From Artemia franciscana (lineage: Eukaryota; Arthropoda; Branchiopoda; Anostraca; Artemiidae), in assembly GCF_032884065.1 (NCBI RefSeq), contig NC_088876.1:496001-560000 (forward strand): DNA of 64,000 bases, written 5' to 3'. The translations under genes and the position numbers were made by a program. The notes beneath the pieces were generated by a model that searched no databases, was not told the origin of the DNA, and was given only the letters and a program-made list of their open reading frames with translations. Shown here in pieces: positions 47,630 to 58,303 of this stretch. Position 1 is the stretch's first letter, and every line of letters begins with the position of its first letter.

Positions 47630-48310
47630 ACTTTACGCATAAATTATATTTCAATGGTGAGAGTTAGCTAGATAAAAATATAATTTCAAACTAATTTCTT
47701 CTCTTTTGCAAAATTACTTTGAAAACTGGATAGCCTCCAAAAGCTTTTAACTTTTAAAATTGAAAATATGTTGAAGGCCAATCTATGTTAAAATAAAGGG
47801 ACATTTATCTGATAAAAAAGGGACACGGGCCTCAACATCCCTTAAATTTTTATTTAAAGAGGTCATAGTAGCAACAGCTGCTAGAACTGTCTCAGGCAGG
47901 ATAGGACGCTGATACATAGAAGGGCCTAACAATGGAAATTCACCAATCCAAAATGACGGGACGATCGCAGTGCCTATGACCCCCTCAGAGTGTGTTATGG
48001 CATCATACTACTATTATATGCTCCTGTAGAACCGACTGATGAAATTAGTATAGTAATTGTTGATTCTGCCTTACCTAGATCATTCCATTCAATTTACATC
48101 GTTTTTTGTTTATTTTACCTCATTTCAAAGTCAAATATTGAACATTATGAACATTTTCCATCCCTAAATTGAAAATGAAAACAGGTCCAGAAATCAAATT
48201 TGGTTTCATTTTTATACTTTTCACACTGGCCCCGCATAGATATCCGATTTTATTTACTCCATTTTCAATTGAATTACCACCATTTAAAATAAAAATTTTC
48301 CATATTTTTT
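47630..48310 (-). pseudogene. Relic of a virus-like DNA element gene (copy A)
   Basis: On the - strand the region holds GPVFIFNLGMENVH, then after a frame change IVPSFWIGEFPLLGPSMYQ and RPILPETVLAAVA. The same text, with different breaks, lies on the + strand at 60735-61180, so it was once coding. I do not know the protein. The neighbouring relic at 48990-49740 suggests it belongs to a capsid-bearing integrated DNA element (Polinton or adintovirus-like), which is inference. Breaks: at least two frame changes and stops. Confidence 0.4.
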
Positions 48311-48419
48311 ATAATTTCCTATTCTGAGCTTTAAAGTCAAAAGAGGTCATGTGAAATAAAATTTGATGAATGTTTAAAATAAGAGTTTAATTATACTCCA
48401 TTATCCCTATACTACTGAT

Positions 48420-48790
48420 AAAATGTAATAATTGAATATGATTTAATATTTAGTGGATAGTTCGATATTAATATCTAAATAATTTATACTATCTTTATTT
48501 TTCTTTCAATAACTTTTAAAATCATACCTTTATCTAATTTTAAAATTTTCTTTTCAAGATCAGCCGCTTTATTATTAAAACGCTTAGGTGAAAATAGATA
48601 AATCATTTCACCTTTAAGATCAATAATGATAACAATGTCTTTCCATATTTGGTTATAAGACATTTCATTCCTTTAATCGTGTATTCCATTTCAATGTCTA
48701 AATCTTCTTTCTTAACAGTTCGATTATATTTATTTTCCCCTTTCAGTTCGCTTAATAGTTTCTTCATTTATTATTAGATAACTCTATTAA
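48420..48790 (-). pseudogene. Small protein relic of the virus-like element
   Basis: A - strand frame starting MKKLLSELKGENKYN at 48767 and, after a frame change near 48655, ending LFSPKRFNNKAADLEKK and a lysine-rich tail. The pattern of a short charged domain with a YGKT-like strand and FxPKRF resembles small proteins often found next to capsid-type genes in integrated invertebrate DNA elements. Function unknown. Confidence 0.35.
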
Positions 48791-48989
48791 ACGAATTTTC
48801 TGAATCAGAAAGAATTTTTTGTTTAATTTTCTTTGGCTTTCTTCGCAGAATTGTTTCACATGGTGAAATAATTCTGGGACGAAATTGAAACATACGTCAG
48901 AAGCAATTTGAATAATTTCGTGGTATTAGGTTCGATAGTGTGCCATAGCATTTTCGAAAAAGATTGTTTGTATAATAGGTTTGTATTTT

Positions 48990-49740
48990 CATTTTGTTTA
49001 GAAGTTTCACCATTTATTAGTAAATAATTTTATTCAACAAATTTCCCAATCGCAAACAATATATTTATTAACATATAATTTACTATCAATGATATCCATG
49101 ATTGCTTTTCCTTCTGAAAATATAACACAGTAAATTTTATATGGATTAGCAGGTAATGGATCTAATAATAGCTTAGTCTCTATATCAGAACTTGATCCAC
49201 TTCGATAAATATTCGATTCATGCTTTAAAACATTAAAGCGAAAGAAAGGATATCCTGTTTTGAAATCAGTGTAACTTACAATTGTTCCACTATCAACATT
49301 TTTATGTTAATATCCTAAATGTAAAATCGTTGATAAGCGTTAGAATAATCTTCATCGGCATCACTGAACTCACATTTAAAATCTTCTTGGGGATATTTAT
49401 ATCTATTTAATCTTACTTATATTCTGTGAGTCTTCATATTGTCGAATACCATATTGTTTTGCGTAAAATTGTTATTTTCTTCAGATTTCTCTCTAACACC
49501 AATAATTTTAGTTGTATTATAACGTTCACCGACTATCCTCCATGTTAATTCTTTATCCGTTTTGTTATCACTTTTATCGTTATTACAGGCTTCCCATCTT
49601 AGTTCAAATAAGCTGCTCTTTCCTAATCCAGCTTCTAATTGAGTCGCTATGTGTAAACTGGGATGTAATACTGGCAATATCCATGTTAAATGCATTACAG
49701 CTACTTTAAAGCTCTGGGCTCTAGATTTTATAAACATATT
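48990..49740 (-). pseudogene. Possible capsid-type protein relic of a virus-like element
   Basis: The - strand frame from about 49737 to 49417 contains HPSLHIATQLEAGLGK and LTWRIVGERYNTTKI. After a stop (about 49416) the same reading continues with RYKYPQEDF and YTDFKTGYPFFRF, then SDIETKLLLDPLPAN. This order is typical of a structural-type protein that is common as uncharacterised ORFs in integrated DNA elements of invertebrates (Polinton or adintovirus-like). I base that on pattern memory, not a search. The copy at 60410-60660 keeps only the first part. Confidence 0.4.
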
Positions 49741-49838
49741 GGAAAAATCGGTTCTCCTTAATATAATCTGATGTATGACACCTCTAAAAACACATTAATA
49801 TATTGAAATCAAAGAATTGTGATAATGGTAAATACATA

Positions 49839-50045
49839 CTAACCTCGTGACTTTCTTTTTTTATTAGATCTTTTAAATAGACCAATATTAAAAGTGTTAT
49901 TTCGTTTTGTTGTAATGGTTCCACCACCTGCTGCAAAAGGTGTAAAAGTACTTTCAGGACATATATAGGGACGAACAGAGGAGGAGCGGAGGTTTGGGCT
50001 AGACAACCCTAAAACTCCGAATATTCGAACTTCTTGAAGTCCCAC
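49839..50045 (-). CDS. Small unidentified frame upstream of the virus-like relic
   Basis: 68 codons with a basic end (LFKRSNKKRKSRG). The end coincides with GAG|GTTAGTATG, so it could be an exon with a splice donor, or simply the N-terminal gene piece of the same element. No domain recognised. Confidence 0.3.
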   Translation of the reverse strand: MGLQEVRIFGVLGLSSPNLRSSSVRPYICPESTFTPFAAGGGTITTKRNNTFNIGLFKRSNKKRKSRG

Positions 50046-50059
50046 ATCAACTTATCAGA

Positions 50060-51130
50060 TCCTGTTTTACAATTGCCCCCTCCCTTTACCCACAAACGAA
50101 AGTCATTTGTGGCTTCCAGTCTAGCAATTTTAGGGTAGACACAATTTTTCACTATTAAACCTTTCAACTACGAATGAAAATACAATTTGTATAGGAAATT
50201 AATACCCTACTAGTTATTATCTCTGATAGCTAAAATTCTCTAATTAAAATTTTTAGAAGATACCCATCAGTGTGTTCGTTCTCCAATTTTGTCCCATATT
50301 CAGAAGAACATGGAAAAGAAGGAAGTAACATGGACTACTTTTCTAGAAAAAGCACTGAAAAGGGGACAATAAGCAATAAATAGAAATAACTTTTTAATTC
50401 GGTTTCAGCAGAAGGGATGGCTGTCCTCCTCTTATTTACGCTATTCTTTATTAACTTTAACTTTCAATACATTATTCATTTTAGTTTCAATTCAATTTAG
50501 TTTCATTTTAGTCAATTCATCTGTTTACCCAAAAAAGTTTTAGTTATATTCATGTTTAATGTTATTATTCATCTTAATTTCTAGATTTTACTAGAGCTCT
50601 TTAATTTATTTTGGAAACCTCTTTTTGGAAATTATGTTTATTGATTTCATTGAAGGGAAGGATATTTTTCTAAGGCAACGCTAGAACATGGTCTCTGAAA
50701 GCCTTGGATTGGAGTTTAATATTGTTTATGGTTTGTGCTGGGACCAAATGCATGTAAATTCTAAGGATAAATTCGGCAGCCTCTTTATCTAAAGCTAGGT
50801 AGATATATGTAGCTAGAATTTCTTTAAAAGACCTTCCAGGGAGGGTGGCAATGGGCAGAAGTTGTTTTTGTTTAATTTTGCTTGTAGTGTTGGAGAAGCT
50901 AGATATGACCTATATAATAACTTTTTTTATTTCGTTTTTGTTGTTGCTTTTTGCACTAATTTGAAAATACTACTTTCTTTCTATAAATTTGATGTGCAAA
51001 AAGAATTACAGCTCTATTGCTAATAATTAAGAACACAATAAACAGCTATAACAATACTAAGTAGGTGAAAAAATCATATAATTTAAAAATAAATTAGGTA
51101 CAAAACTTTTGTTGCTTAAAAATATCCCTC
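50060..51130. other. No gene seen
   Basis: AT-rich, no recognised repeat or domain. Confidence 0.5.
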
Positions 51131-51133
51131 TCT

Positions 51134-51457
51134 CTAGCCCCAATACCGTCTGTAACCATAGATATACCGAGCGTATCCATATGACCGATATGCATAACTA
51201 TATGTAGGGTAGTAATGACCATAATAATGATAAGGATAATAACTATAGTGATGTGTTTCTGCTCCTTTCAGATCTTCTTCGACAGGAGCTTCTAATTCAG
51301 ATAGTTCTCTTCTCAGCCTGTAACTAGGATCGTCAAAGGAAGGATCACCTCTGTCAGCTGTTAACCCTCTTTTCATATCTTGAAAATCAATAGTCGGTTC
51401 CTTTGGATTATTTGGTTTGGCTAATGCTGCATTGACTTAAAGGGCAACAAACAGAAT
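51134..51457 (-). CDS. Tyrosine-rich small secreted-type protein
   Basis: The - strand frame ends at 51134 with a tail of alternating Tyr, Gly, His and Arg (HHYSYYPYHYYGHYYPTYSY, then YRSYGYARYIYGYRRYWG). Before it lie an acidic linker (LSELEAPVEEDLKGAE) and possible processing sites (MKRG, RLRR). Upstream the frame gives ILFVAL, TAA, VNAALAKPNNPKEP: a good signal-peptide core and AxA cleavage site, but with a stop in the core. Two acceptors are possible: TTTTTCTAG before 51457, which would include the stop, or CCCTTTAAG before 51435, which would exclude it and require the signal peptide core from the previous exon. Tyr/Gly-rich secreted proteins of this kind serve in cuticle, adhesive or antimicrobial roles in arthropods; which one applies here is unknown. 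Confidence 0.55.
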
Positions 51458-52060
51458 CTAGAAAAAAAAATTATATTGATATAGATAGGTATGTAAAAAT
51501 GCGTATATATCCTTTGGAGATCTGTATTCTACTAATGCTGCAAAAACACCAAGAGTAACAAGAAAACTGAAGAGCAAAGTTCAATGTGAATGTTATGTAA
51601 GGATTTGTAAGCTCAAACTCCGAATTCAACAGGAATATCAATTACGCATCTAAAAATTTATAAAGCTTGTTTTTGCATAAGTTTTACTACCCATCTTATC
51701 TTATCTCAGATTTAGAATAAAATGTGTCAATATTATAGTCAATATCAATAGGGAAGAAGATAAAATGAAATATCATTCAAATGTCTTTCTTTAACAGGAT
51801 CGCTGATTTCATCTTTCCAGATTAAATTACAAGAAGTGAAAAAAAGGAAAAAAAACACATGTAATAAAATTGATGTTTCCATACTAAAGAGAAATCAGTA
51901 AAGCATTTTAATTTGAAAAATTCCAAACATTCAAACATTTCAAAGAGCCTGGTGAAATAAATAGAAATTGAGAGACAAAATTCCAAATACCTAGGATAAA
52001 AGTAAAGTTTTAAAAATCAAAATAATGGGACATTTGGTCATTATTGAATAAAAAAGACAC
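51458..52060. other. Presumed 5' intron of the tyrosine-rich gene, first exon not found
   Basis: AT-rich. No clear signal-peptide exon could be chosen. Confidence 0.35.
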
Positions 52061-52064
52061 ATAA

Positions 52065-52375
52065 AAAATGTCTTGGACCAATCAGCTGAAGATATTCTCC
52101 CTGGAGACCTATTTGGCGACAAAATCATGCCAGAGTGTACAAATTCAGTTTCAAAAACGTTTCCATTGTCATAATTTTCCACCAAAATCAACGATTGTTA
52201 GTTGGGTTACGAAGTTCAGAGGGCATGGGATTATAGTGAACTTATGTTCTAAGGCCACAGGGGGAACTTATTCAGGCAGGAAAAAGAGTGCAAGGACAGA
52301 AGAAAACACTGCTGCGGCGAGGGACTACACTGTCCCTCACTGTTCAACTAAACGCAAGAACACGCCGCAGTGACT
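52065..52375 (+). pseudogene. Helix-turn-helix transposon fragment (DUF4817-like), forward arm
   Basis: The frame reads SLETYLATKSCQSVQIQFQK, FPPKSTIVSWVTKF, SGRKKSARTEEN and AAARDYTV, matching the usual order of the DNA-binding domain found at the start of many arthropod Tc1/mariner-like and related elements (Y...SVxxQxxF ... STIxxxVxKF ... GRxxxxRTEEN ... VRDSV). It stops before the PRKSxRRRSQEL segment. It forms one arm of an inverted pair with 52440-52795. Confidence 0.7.
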
Positions 52376-52439
52376 CCCTTGTCATTCCGAGTTCTTGGCT
52401 GCGTCAACGCACTGATTTCCTAGGGCTGCGTCCTACTGA

Positions 52440-52795
52440 GTCCTTACTGCAGCAATGATTTCTTCTGTCCTTGCATTCCTTGCATGTCCTTGCACTCGCT
52501 TGTCATTCTGAGTTCTTGGCTGCGTCTACGCACTGATTTCCTAGGGCTGCGTCCTACTGAGTCCCTCACTGGAGCAATGTTTTCCTCTTTTTCCTGCCTG
52601 ATTAAGTTCCCCTTGTGGCCCATGCTCTCTAAACTTCGTAACCTAACTAACAGTCGTTGATTTTGGTGGAAATTTGTGACAATGGAAACGTTTTCGAAAC
52701 TGAACCTGTACACTCTGATATGATTTTGTCGCAAAATAGGTCTCCAGGATGAATATCTTCTGCTGATTTGTCCAGGACATTTTTGGGGCAACTAT
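52440..52795 (-). pseudogene. Helix-turn-helix transposon fragment (DUF4817-like), reverse arm
   Basis: On the - strand the same domain, in shifted frames, followed by VRDSVGRSPRKSVRRRSQEL, the conserved second half that the forward arm lacks. The arms meet around 52380-52440, where TTGGCTGCGTC.ACGCACTGAT and CCTAGGGCTGCGTCCTACTG occur twice in direct order (52395-52440 and 52515-52560). Confidence 0.75.
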
Positions 52796-52879
52796 AGCTA
52801 CAAATGATCATCCATAGGCTCACCTTTAACGTCCTGTAATAGAAAAGACATTCGTTAAAAAATGGATTTCTTATCGAAT

Positions 52880-52920
52880 AAAATATGGGTACGTATCTTT
52901 TTGGGTCACCCTGTAATTAA
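52880..52920. other. Possible transposon terminus
   Basis: TTTTGGGTCACCCTGTAATT resembles terminal sequences often seen with the helix-turn-helix elements next to it. No matching partner terminus was found on the far side. Confidence 0.3.
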
Positions 52921-53289
52921 TATCTCAAATTTTTCGAAAATGATTTTCATAAGTATCAGGTTGGCTGCAAAACTACTAACAAAAACTAATCTACAATTAA
53001 AAATGACAAGGGGTGGGGAAAGCTAAGTTGCCCTGCAATTTTTCGGTTACATAAAAAGGCAACTATAAATTTTAATTTTTAACGAATATTTTTATTAGTA
53101 AAAAATATACGTAACTTAAGAATTAGATTACGAATCAAACTTTTATATTCTTAAATTTTTATTATGTATATGAGGGGGTTTGTACCCTCGTTAATACCTC
53201 GCTCTTTACACTAAATCGTAAGTTTTGTCCCAATTCTTTAAGAATGACCCCTGAATCCAAAAGGCCGTAAAATAAATAGTTGAAATTAC

Positions 53290-53368
53290 TAAAAATACTA
53301 TAGCATAAAGAGCGAGGTATTTATCTCCTCCTAAATACCTCGCTCTTTATGCTAAAGTATTTTTAGAA
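53290..53368. repeat. Short internal hairpin of E3
   Basis: ATAGCATAAAGAGCGAGGTA is mirrored by TACCTCGCTCTTTATGCTA around ATCTCCTCCTAAA. Equivalent to 2436-2512 and 59265-59336. Confidence 0.85.
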
Positions 53369-54287
53369 CCCCTCATATGCGTAATAATCTCTGTTCGTTT
53401 TAAGTTTCAATGTTACTCCTTACTTTCAATTGAAAAAACTTTTCCATGTTTATTTTTTCATTGTTTTTTCTTATAGTAATTTTAGAAAATCCTGCGCCCT
53501 TTTCATTGAATTTCTGTTCCCCCATGACATATTTCTCCAAGGAAATATCCTCCCACATAGCTCCCTCCCCTCAACCCCACCCCCAAAACCAAAAAAATCC
53601 CCTGAAAACGCTGTACACTTCCCAATAACCATTATTATATGTAAACACTGGCCGAAGTTTGTAACTTGCAGCCCCTCCCCCAGGGACTTTGGGGGAGTAA
53701 GTCATTCCCAAGTACATAGTTATTATGGTTTTTGACTATGCGGAACAAAATGGCTATCTCAAAATTTTGATCCGTTGACTTTGGAGAAAAAATAAGCGTG
53801 GGAGGGGGCCTAGGTGCCCTCCAATTTTTTTGGTCACTTAAAAAGGGCACTAGAACTTTTCATTTCCGTTAGAATGAGCCCTCTTGCAAAATTCTAGGAC
53901 CACTTGGTCGATACAATGTCCCCTGGGAAAAAAAAACAAGCAAACAAATAAACACGCACCCGTGATTTGTCTTCTGGCAAAAAATACGAAATTCCACATT
54001 TTTGTAGATAGGAGCCTGAAACTTCTACAATAGGGTTCTCTGATACGCTGAATCTGATGGTGTGATTTTCGTTCAGATTCTATCACTTTTAGGGGTTGTT
54101 TTCCCTTATTTTTTAAAATAACGCAAATTTTCTCAGGCTCGTAACTTTTGATGGGTAAGACTAAACTTGATTAAACTTATATATTTAAAATCAGCATTAA
54201 AATGCAATTCTTTTGATGTAGCTATTAATATCAAAACCCCATTTTTTAGAGTTTTGGTTGCTATTGAGCCGGGTCGCTCCTTACTAC

Positions 54288-54586
54288 ATTAAATAAAAAA
54301 AACAAGTTTTTTCAACTGAAAGTAAGGAGCGACATCAAAACTTAAAACGAAAAGAAATTACTTCGTATACGAAATGGACTGCTTCCTCATCAACGCCCTG
54401 CTCTTTACGCTAAAGTTTGACTCTTTCTCTCAACTCTTCTTTTTAAAACAGTAAAAAACTTTAGCGTAAAGAGCGGGGCGTTGATGAGGAAGCAGCCCCT
54501 TTCGTATACGAAGTAATTTCTGTTCGTTTTAAGTTTTAATGTCGCTCCTTACTTTCAGTTGAAAAAACTTGTTTTTTTTATTTAAT
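54288..54586. repeat. Terminal palindrome of E3a
   Basis: Arms of about 130 bp with core CTTCCTCATCAACGCCCTGC in the left arm and its near-exact reverse complement in the right arm. The loop is TTTTTAAAACAGTAAAA. Confidence 0.9.
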
Positions 54587-55969
54587 TTCTGAACGTTTTT
54601 GAATCAATACATGTTTTGATTTTGGCTCTCCGCAGAGGAATTTGCATATTTTTTTTTTTTTGGCTAAATGGCTTTCTCATAATTTTGATCGAATGATTTT
54701 GAGAAAAAAAGAGCGGGGAGGAAGCCTAGTTGCCCTCCAATTTTTTGGTTAATTAAAAAGGCAACTAGAACTTTTAATTTTTTACGACTCTTTTTATTAG
54801 TAAAAGATATACGTAACTTATAAATTAGCTTATGTAAAGAATTTTTTATTCTCATGTTTTTATTACACATATGAGAGGGTTCGCCCCCTCGTCAGTACCT
54901 TTCTCTTTACACCAAATCTTAAATTTTGTCCCAATTCATTAAGAATGACCCCTGAATCACAAAAGCCGTAGAATAAATAGTTGACATTACTAAAAATACT
55001 TTAGCGTAAAGAGCGAGGTATTAGGAGGAAGTGAGCCCCTCATATGGGTAATAATTTCTGTTCATTTTAAGTTTTAATGCTGCTCCTTACTTCCAGCTGA
55101 AAAAACGTTTTCATATTTATTTTTTCATTGTTTTTTTTTAAATAATGCTAGTAAATCCTGCGCTCCCTTCAGGGAAATTTTCTTCCCCCATGACAAATTC
55201 CTCGATGGAAAGCTCCCCCAGTATATCCCCGTCTTCTCAACCTCTCCCCCAACCAAAAAATCCTCCCAAAAACGCCTGTACACTTCCCAATAACCATTAC
55301 TATATGTAAGCACTGGTCAAAGTTTGTAACTTGTAGCCCCTCCCACGGGGACTGTGGAGGAGTAATTCGTCTTCAAAGACATCATTATAAGGTTATTCGA
55401 CTACGCTGAATAAAATGGCTATCTCAGAATTTTGATCCGTTGACTTTGGGAAAATAATTAGCGTGGGAGGGGGCCTAGGTGCCCTCCAATTTTTTGGTCA
55501 CTTAAAAAGGGCATTAGTACTTTTCATTTCAGTTAGAATGAGCCCTCTCGCAACATTTTAGGACAACTGGGTCGATACGATTACCCCTGGGGAAAAAAAA
55601 AACAAATAAACACGCATCCGTGATCTGCCTTCTGGCAAGAAATACAAAATTCCACATTTTTGTAGATAGGAGCTTGAAACTTCTACAGTAGGGTTTTCTG
55701 ATACGCTGAATCTGATGATGTAAATTTCGTTAAGATTCTATGACTTTTAGGGGGTGTTTTCCCCTATTTTCTAAAATAACGCAAATTTTCTTAGGCTCAT
55801 AACTTTTGATACGTAAGACTAAACTTGATGAAACTTATATATTTAAAATCAGCATCAAAATCCGATTCTTTTGATGTATCTATTGGTATCAAAATTCCAT
55901 TTTTTAGAGTTTTGGTTTCTATTGAGCCGGGTCGCTCCTTACTACAGTTCGTTACCACGAACTGTTTGA
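54289..55969 (-). mobile_element. Complete palindrome-family element E3a
   Basis: 1681 bp on the - strand. It begins at 55969 with TCAAACAGTTCGTGGTAACG and GTAAGGAGCGACCCGGC and ends with the palindrome 54288-54586, of which TTAA next to 54289 is the last part. The host (E3) reads on across the join without a clear target duplication. Confidence 0.85.
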
Positions 55970-55993
55970 TATTCGTTACCATGAACTGCTTGA

Positions 55994-56350
55994 CAGAACA
56001 ACGAGCGATACCAGGACTCAAACCGTGGTCTCTACGGACAAAATATTTTGTATATAGTGTGCTAATCTCTCGGGTAAGACTTGGCAGAAACTTAAACGAA
56101 AAATATTTGGTTGAAGTTCGGGAAAAAGTATCTATAAAACTTGTTCAAATATTATGACTCGTAGTTTTCCCCTAAATTTTTGAATTTTGAAAAACTGACG
56201 TTTTACTGAATTAAATAAAAACGGTTTTATATATTAATTTATAACGTTATTAATATATACAAAGTAACATCGAGAAACTTGGGGCTTATGGGACCTGTAG
56301 CCCACATAAATTCTTTTTTTTAGATCTAGGCATGATTTGAGAAACGGTCA
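55994..56350. other. No gene seen
   Basis: AT-rich, with ATATATTAATTTATAACGTT at 56230-56250. Confidence 0.45.
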
Positions 56351-56354
56351 GATA

Positions 56355-56620
56355 TTAAATAAAACAAAACATTTTCTCAACTGAAAGTAGGGAGCAACAA
56401 TAAAACTCTAAATAAGCAAAAATCCGTATGTGAGGGGAGCTGCCCCCTCCTACATCCCACAATCTTTACATTAAGGTATCAATTTTTGTTCCGATTCTTA
56501 AAGAACTTCGGTTCAAAAACAAGAGCTGTTGAATTGGATTAAAAATCACTATAAACTACTAAAATAATTTAGCATAAAGAGCAGAAGTTAAGAATGGGAG
56601 GGGGGAATTTAGCAGTGCAC
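56355..56620. repeat. Strongly diverged fragment of the palindrome family
   Basis: AACTGAAAGTAGGGAGCAAC, GCCCCCTCCTAC, TTTTTGTTCCGATTCTTAAAGAA and TTTAGCATAAAGAGCAGAAG follow the same order as the 3' module of intact copies. Confidence 0.6.
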
Positions 56621-56936
56621 TCATAACAGGACATTGTCGATAATTATTAATCAACGCAATAGTGTTGAAGCAAAGCTATTTTCAGCAGGTCAAACAACTA
56701 AAGCATTTATGCTTACGTTATTTTTTGTCATGCCACTTCGTCTTGAAAATCCAGTTTAACTTGTTCAGAATTTTTTTGTTAAAATAATGATCCAGAAATT
56801 GCGCGGTACTTTGGCATCATCTACCTAAAATTAGCAGATTGGTTCCGTACCGAAAGTCGTATTCTGCGGTAATTTAAACGAAAGAACACGTTCAAGAATA
56901 GACATTTTTCAAAGAAAAGAAAGTCATATTAAAGCA

Positions 56937-56960
56937 AAAAAAAAAAAAAAAAAAAAAAAA
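56937..56960. repeat. Poly(A) run
   Basis: About 24 A. It could be a retroposed tail, but no parent sequence is evident. Confidence 0.9.
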
Positions 56961-57730
56961 ACACACGTAAGAAACATAGACCTAGTCGTAGAATAATTCA
57001 GACCTAAAACAAACAGAAACTACTACGAATGAATAAACGAAAATGATTTCGAATGAAAATGATTAAACGTCGCTGGCTGCAGTGTCAAAAAGGATAATTT
57101 TCGAATGATATTAATCTTTATATTAAATTTAATTTTATCTTTTATTCTCTTATTATCCTTCTTTTGACGACTTGAATCCCTTTAATGAAAACAATGTTGT
57201 CTAGAAGTTTAGACTTGGTCTGATTCACGTAAATAATGGATGCTCGTACTAATGCGTTAATTTTTTTTCCTTCTTCTATGACACATTGTGTGCCTCATCT
57301 TCATGCCTTCTTGTTTGCACCTCGTATTTGGTATAAGTGTTTTGAAGTTAAATATTTTCTAAAATATTTCCACAAAATCAATTTTAAGCTTCTCATTTCC
57401 GGTATAAGTCGGCCCAGCCATTTCCATATCCCCCATCATTATAGAAGTCGCGTTTTGGGATAGGATATCCCTAATATATCCAATATCTCCTCCTATGAGA
57501 ACATTTACCACAAGAATAGATACTTAGCCTAGCTTTATTGTTTTTCTCTGGACCGTACCGTCCATCTTTGAAATTTCAATTCTAACCCAAGCTGACCACA
57601 TTGGGTACTGATATCTATAAATTCATATTTTCGTGACTGTATTTGAATAGTTAACTACTTTCATGTTAATTTTTACGAAAGTATGATCATTACAAGAGTC
57701 AATAGCTATTTATGCTAACTGTTACTAAAC
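56961..57730. other. No gene seen
   Basis: AT-rich. The 75-codon frame at 57236-57463 shows no domain. Confidence 0.45.
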
Positions 57731-58303
57731 TTACCGTGGATTCGCTTTTATACTCCTACCGGGAATTCCGTATAAATGCGAATCTGAAAATGTTTTCTTT
57801 GTTGTATTGCAACAATTTTTCTTGGGTTAATATCTATCTCAATTAAGTTTTCTCTTTGCCTGATAGACATTGACCACGTTTTTCTATTGGATCCTTCCGA
57901 CATAAATTCTAAGTTCAACTAACACAAATTATTTCAGTTCATATCAAAGTAATTCCTCAAATGGTCAAATTTAGTTATGGTAATATCAATTCTTTTTCCT
58001 ATTCTTGTTAAAAACTATCAACATTCCAATTACTGGTCGGCATTTAGTAGGATTTTTAGTTGTGTTTTTTTTCCTAATGCCTTGTCTTTTAGACGAAGCC
58101 CAGAAAATTTTCCTAATATAGTTGTTGTATATCATCGGCTTAAACAAACTCCAAACAAAAATTAGTTTAAAATGCTTTGTTATCTAAAATTTCCTTATAT
58201 GGTACTTTTTATAGACTAACAACTTAGGTCAAATCTTTGGAAAACACGAGTTAGTCTTACTATCAGTGTTTAGATAGTGTATTTCTTCTTACTACCGCCA
58301 GTA

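Larger units (their letters stand above)
53000..55993 (-). mobile_element. Palindrome-family element E3, split by E3a and truncated
   Basis: Body 54287-53430, hairpin 53368-53290 and following module to about 53000, all on the - strand. Its terminal palindrome is missing. Its first ~24 bases (the hairpin TCAAGCAGTTCATGGTAACG) lie at 55993-55971, on the other side of E3a, which has inserted into the element's own terminal hairpin. Confidence 0.8.

Noticed and set aside
55985-56035. tRNA-like 3' half on the - strand (GGTTTGAGTCCTGGT)
   Set aside because: The stem bases on either side of the loop do not pair and no anticodon or D arm can be placed.
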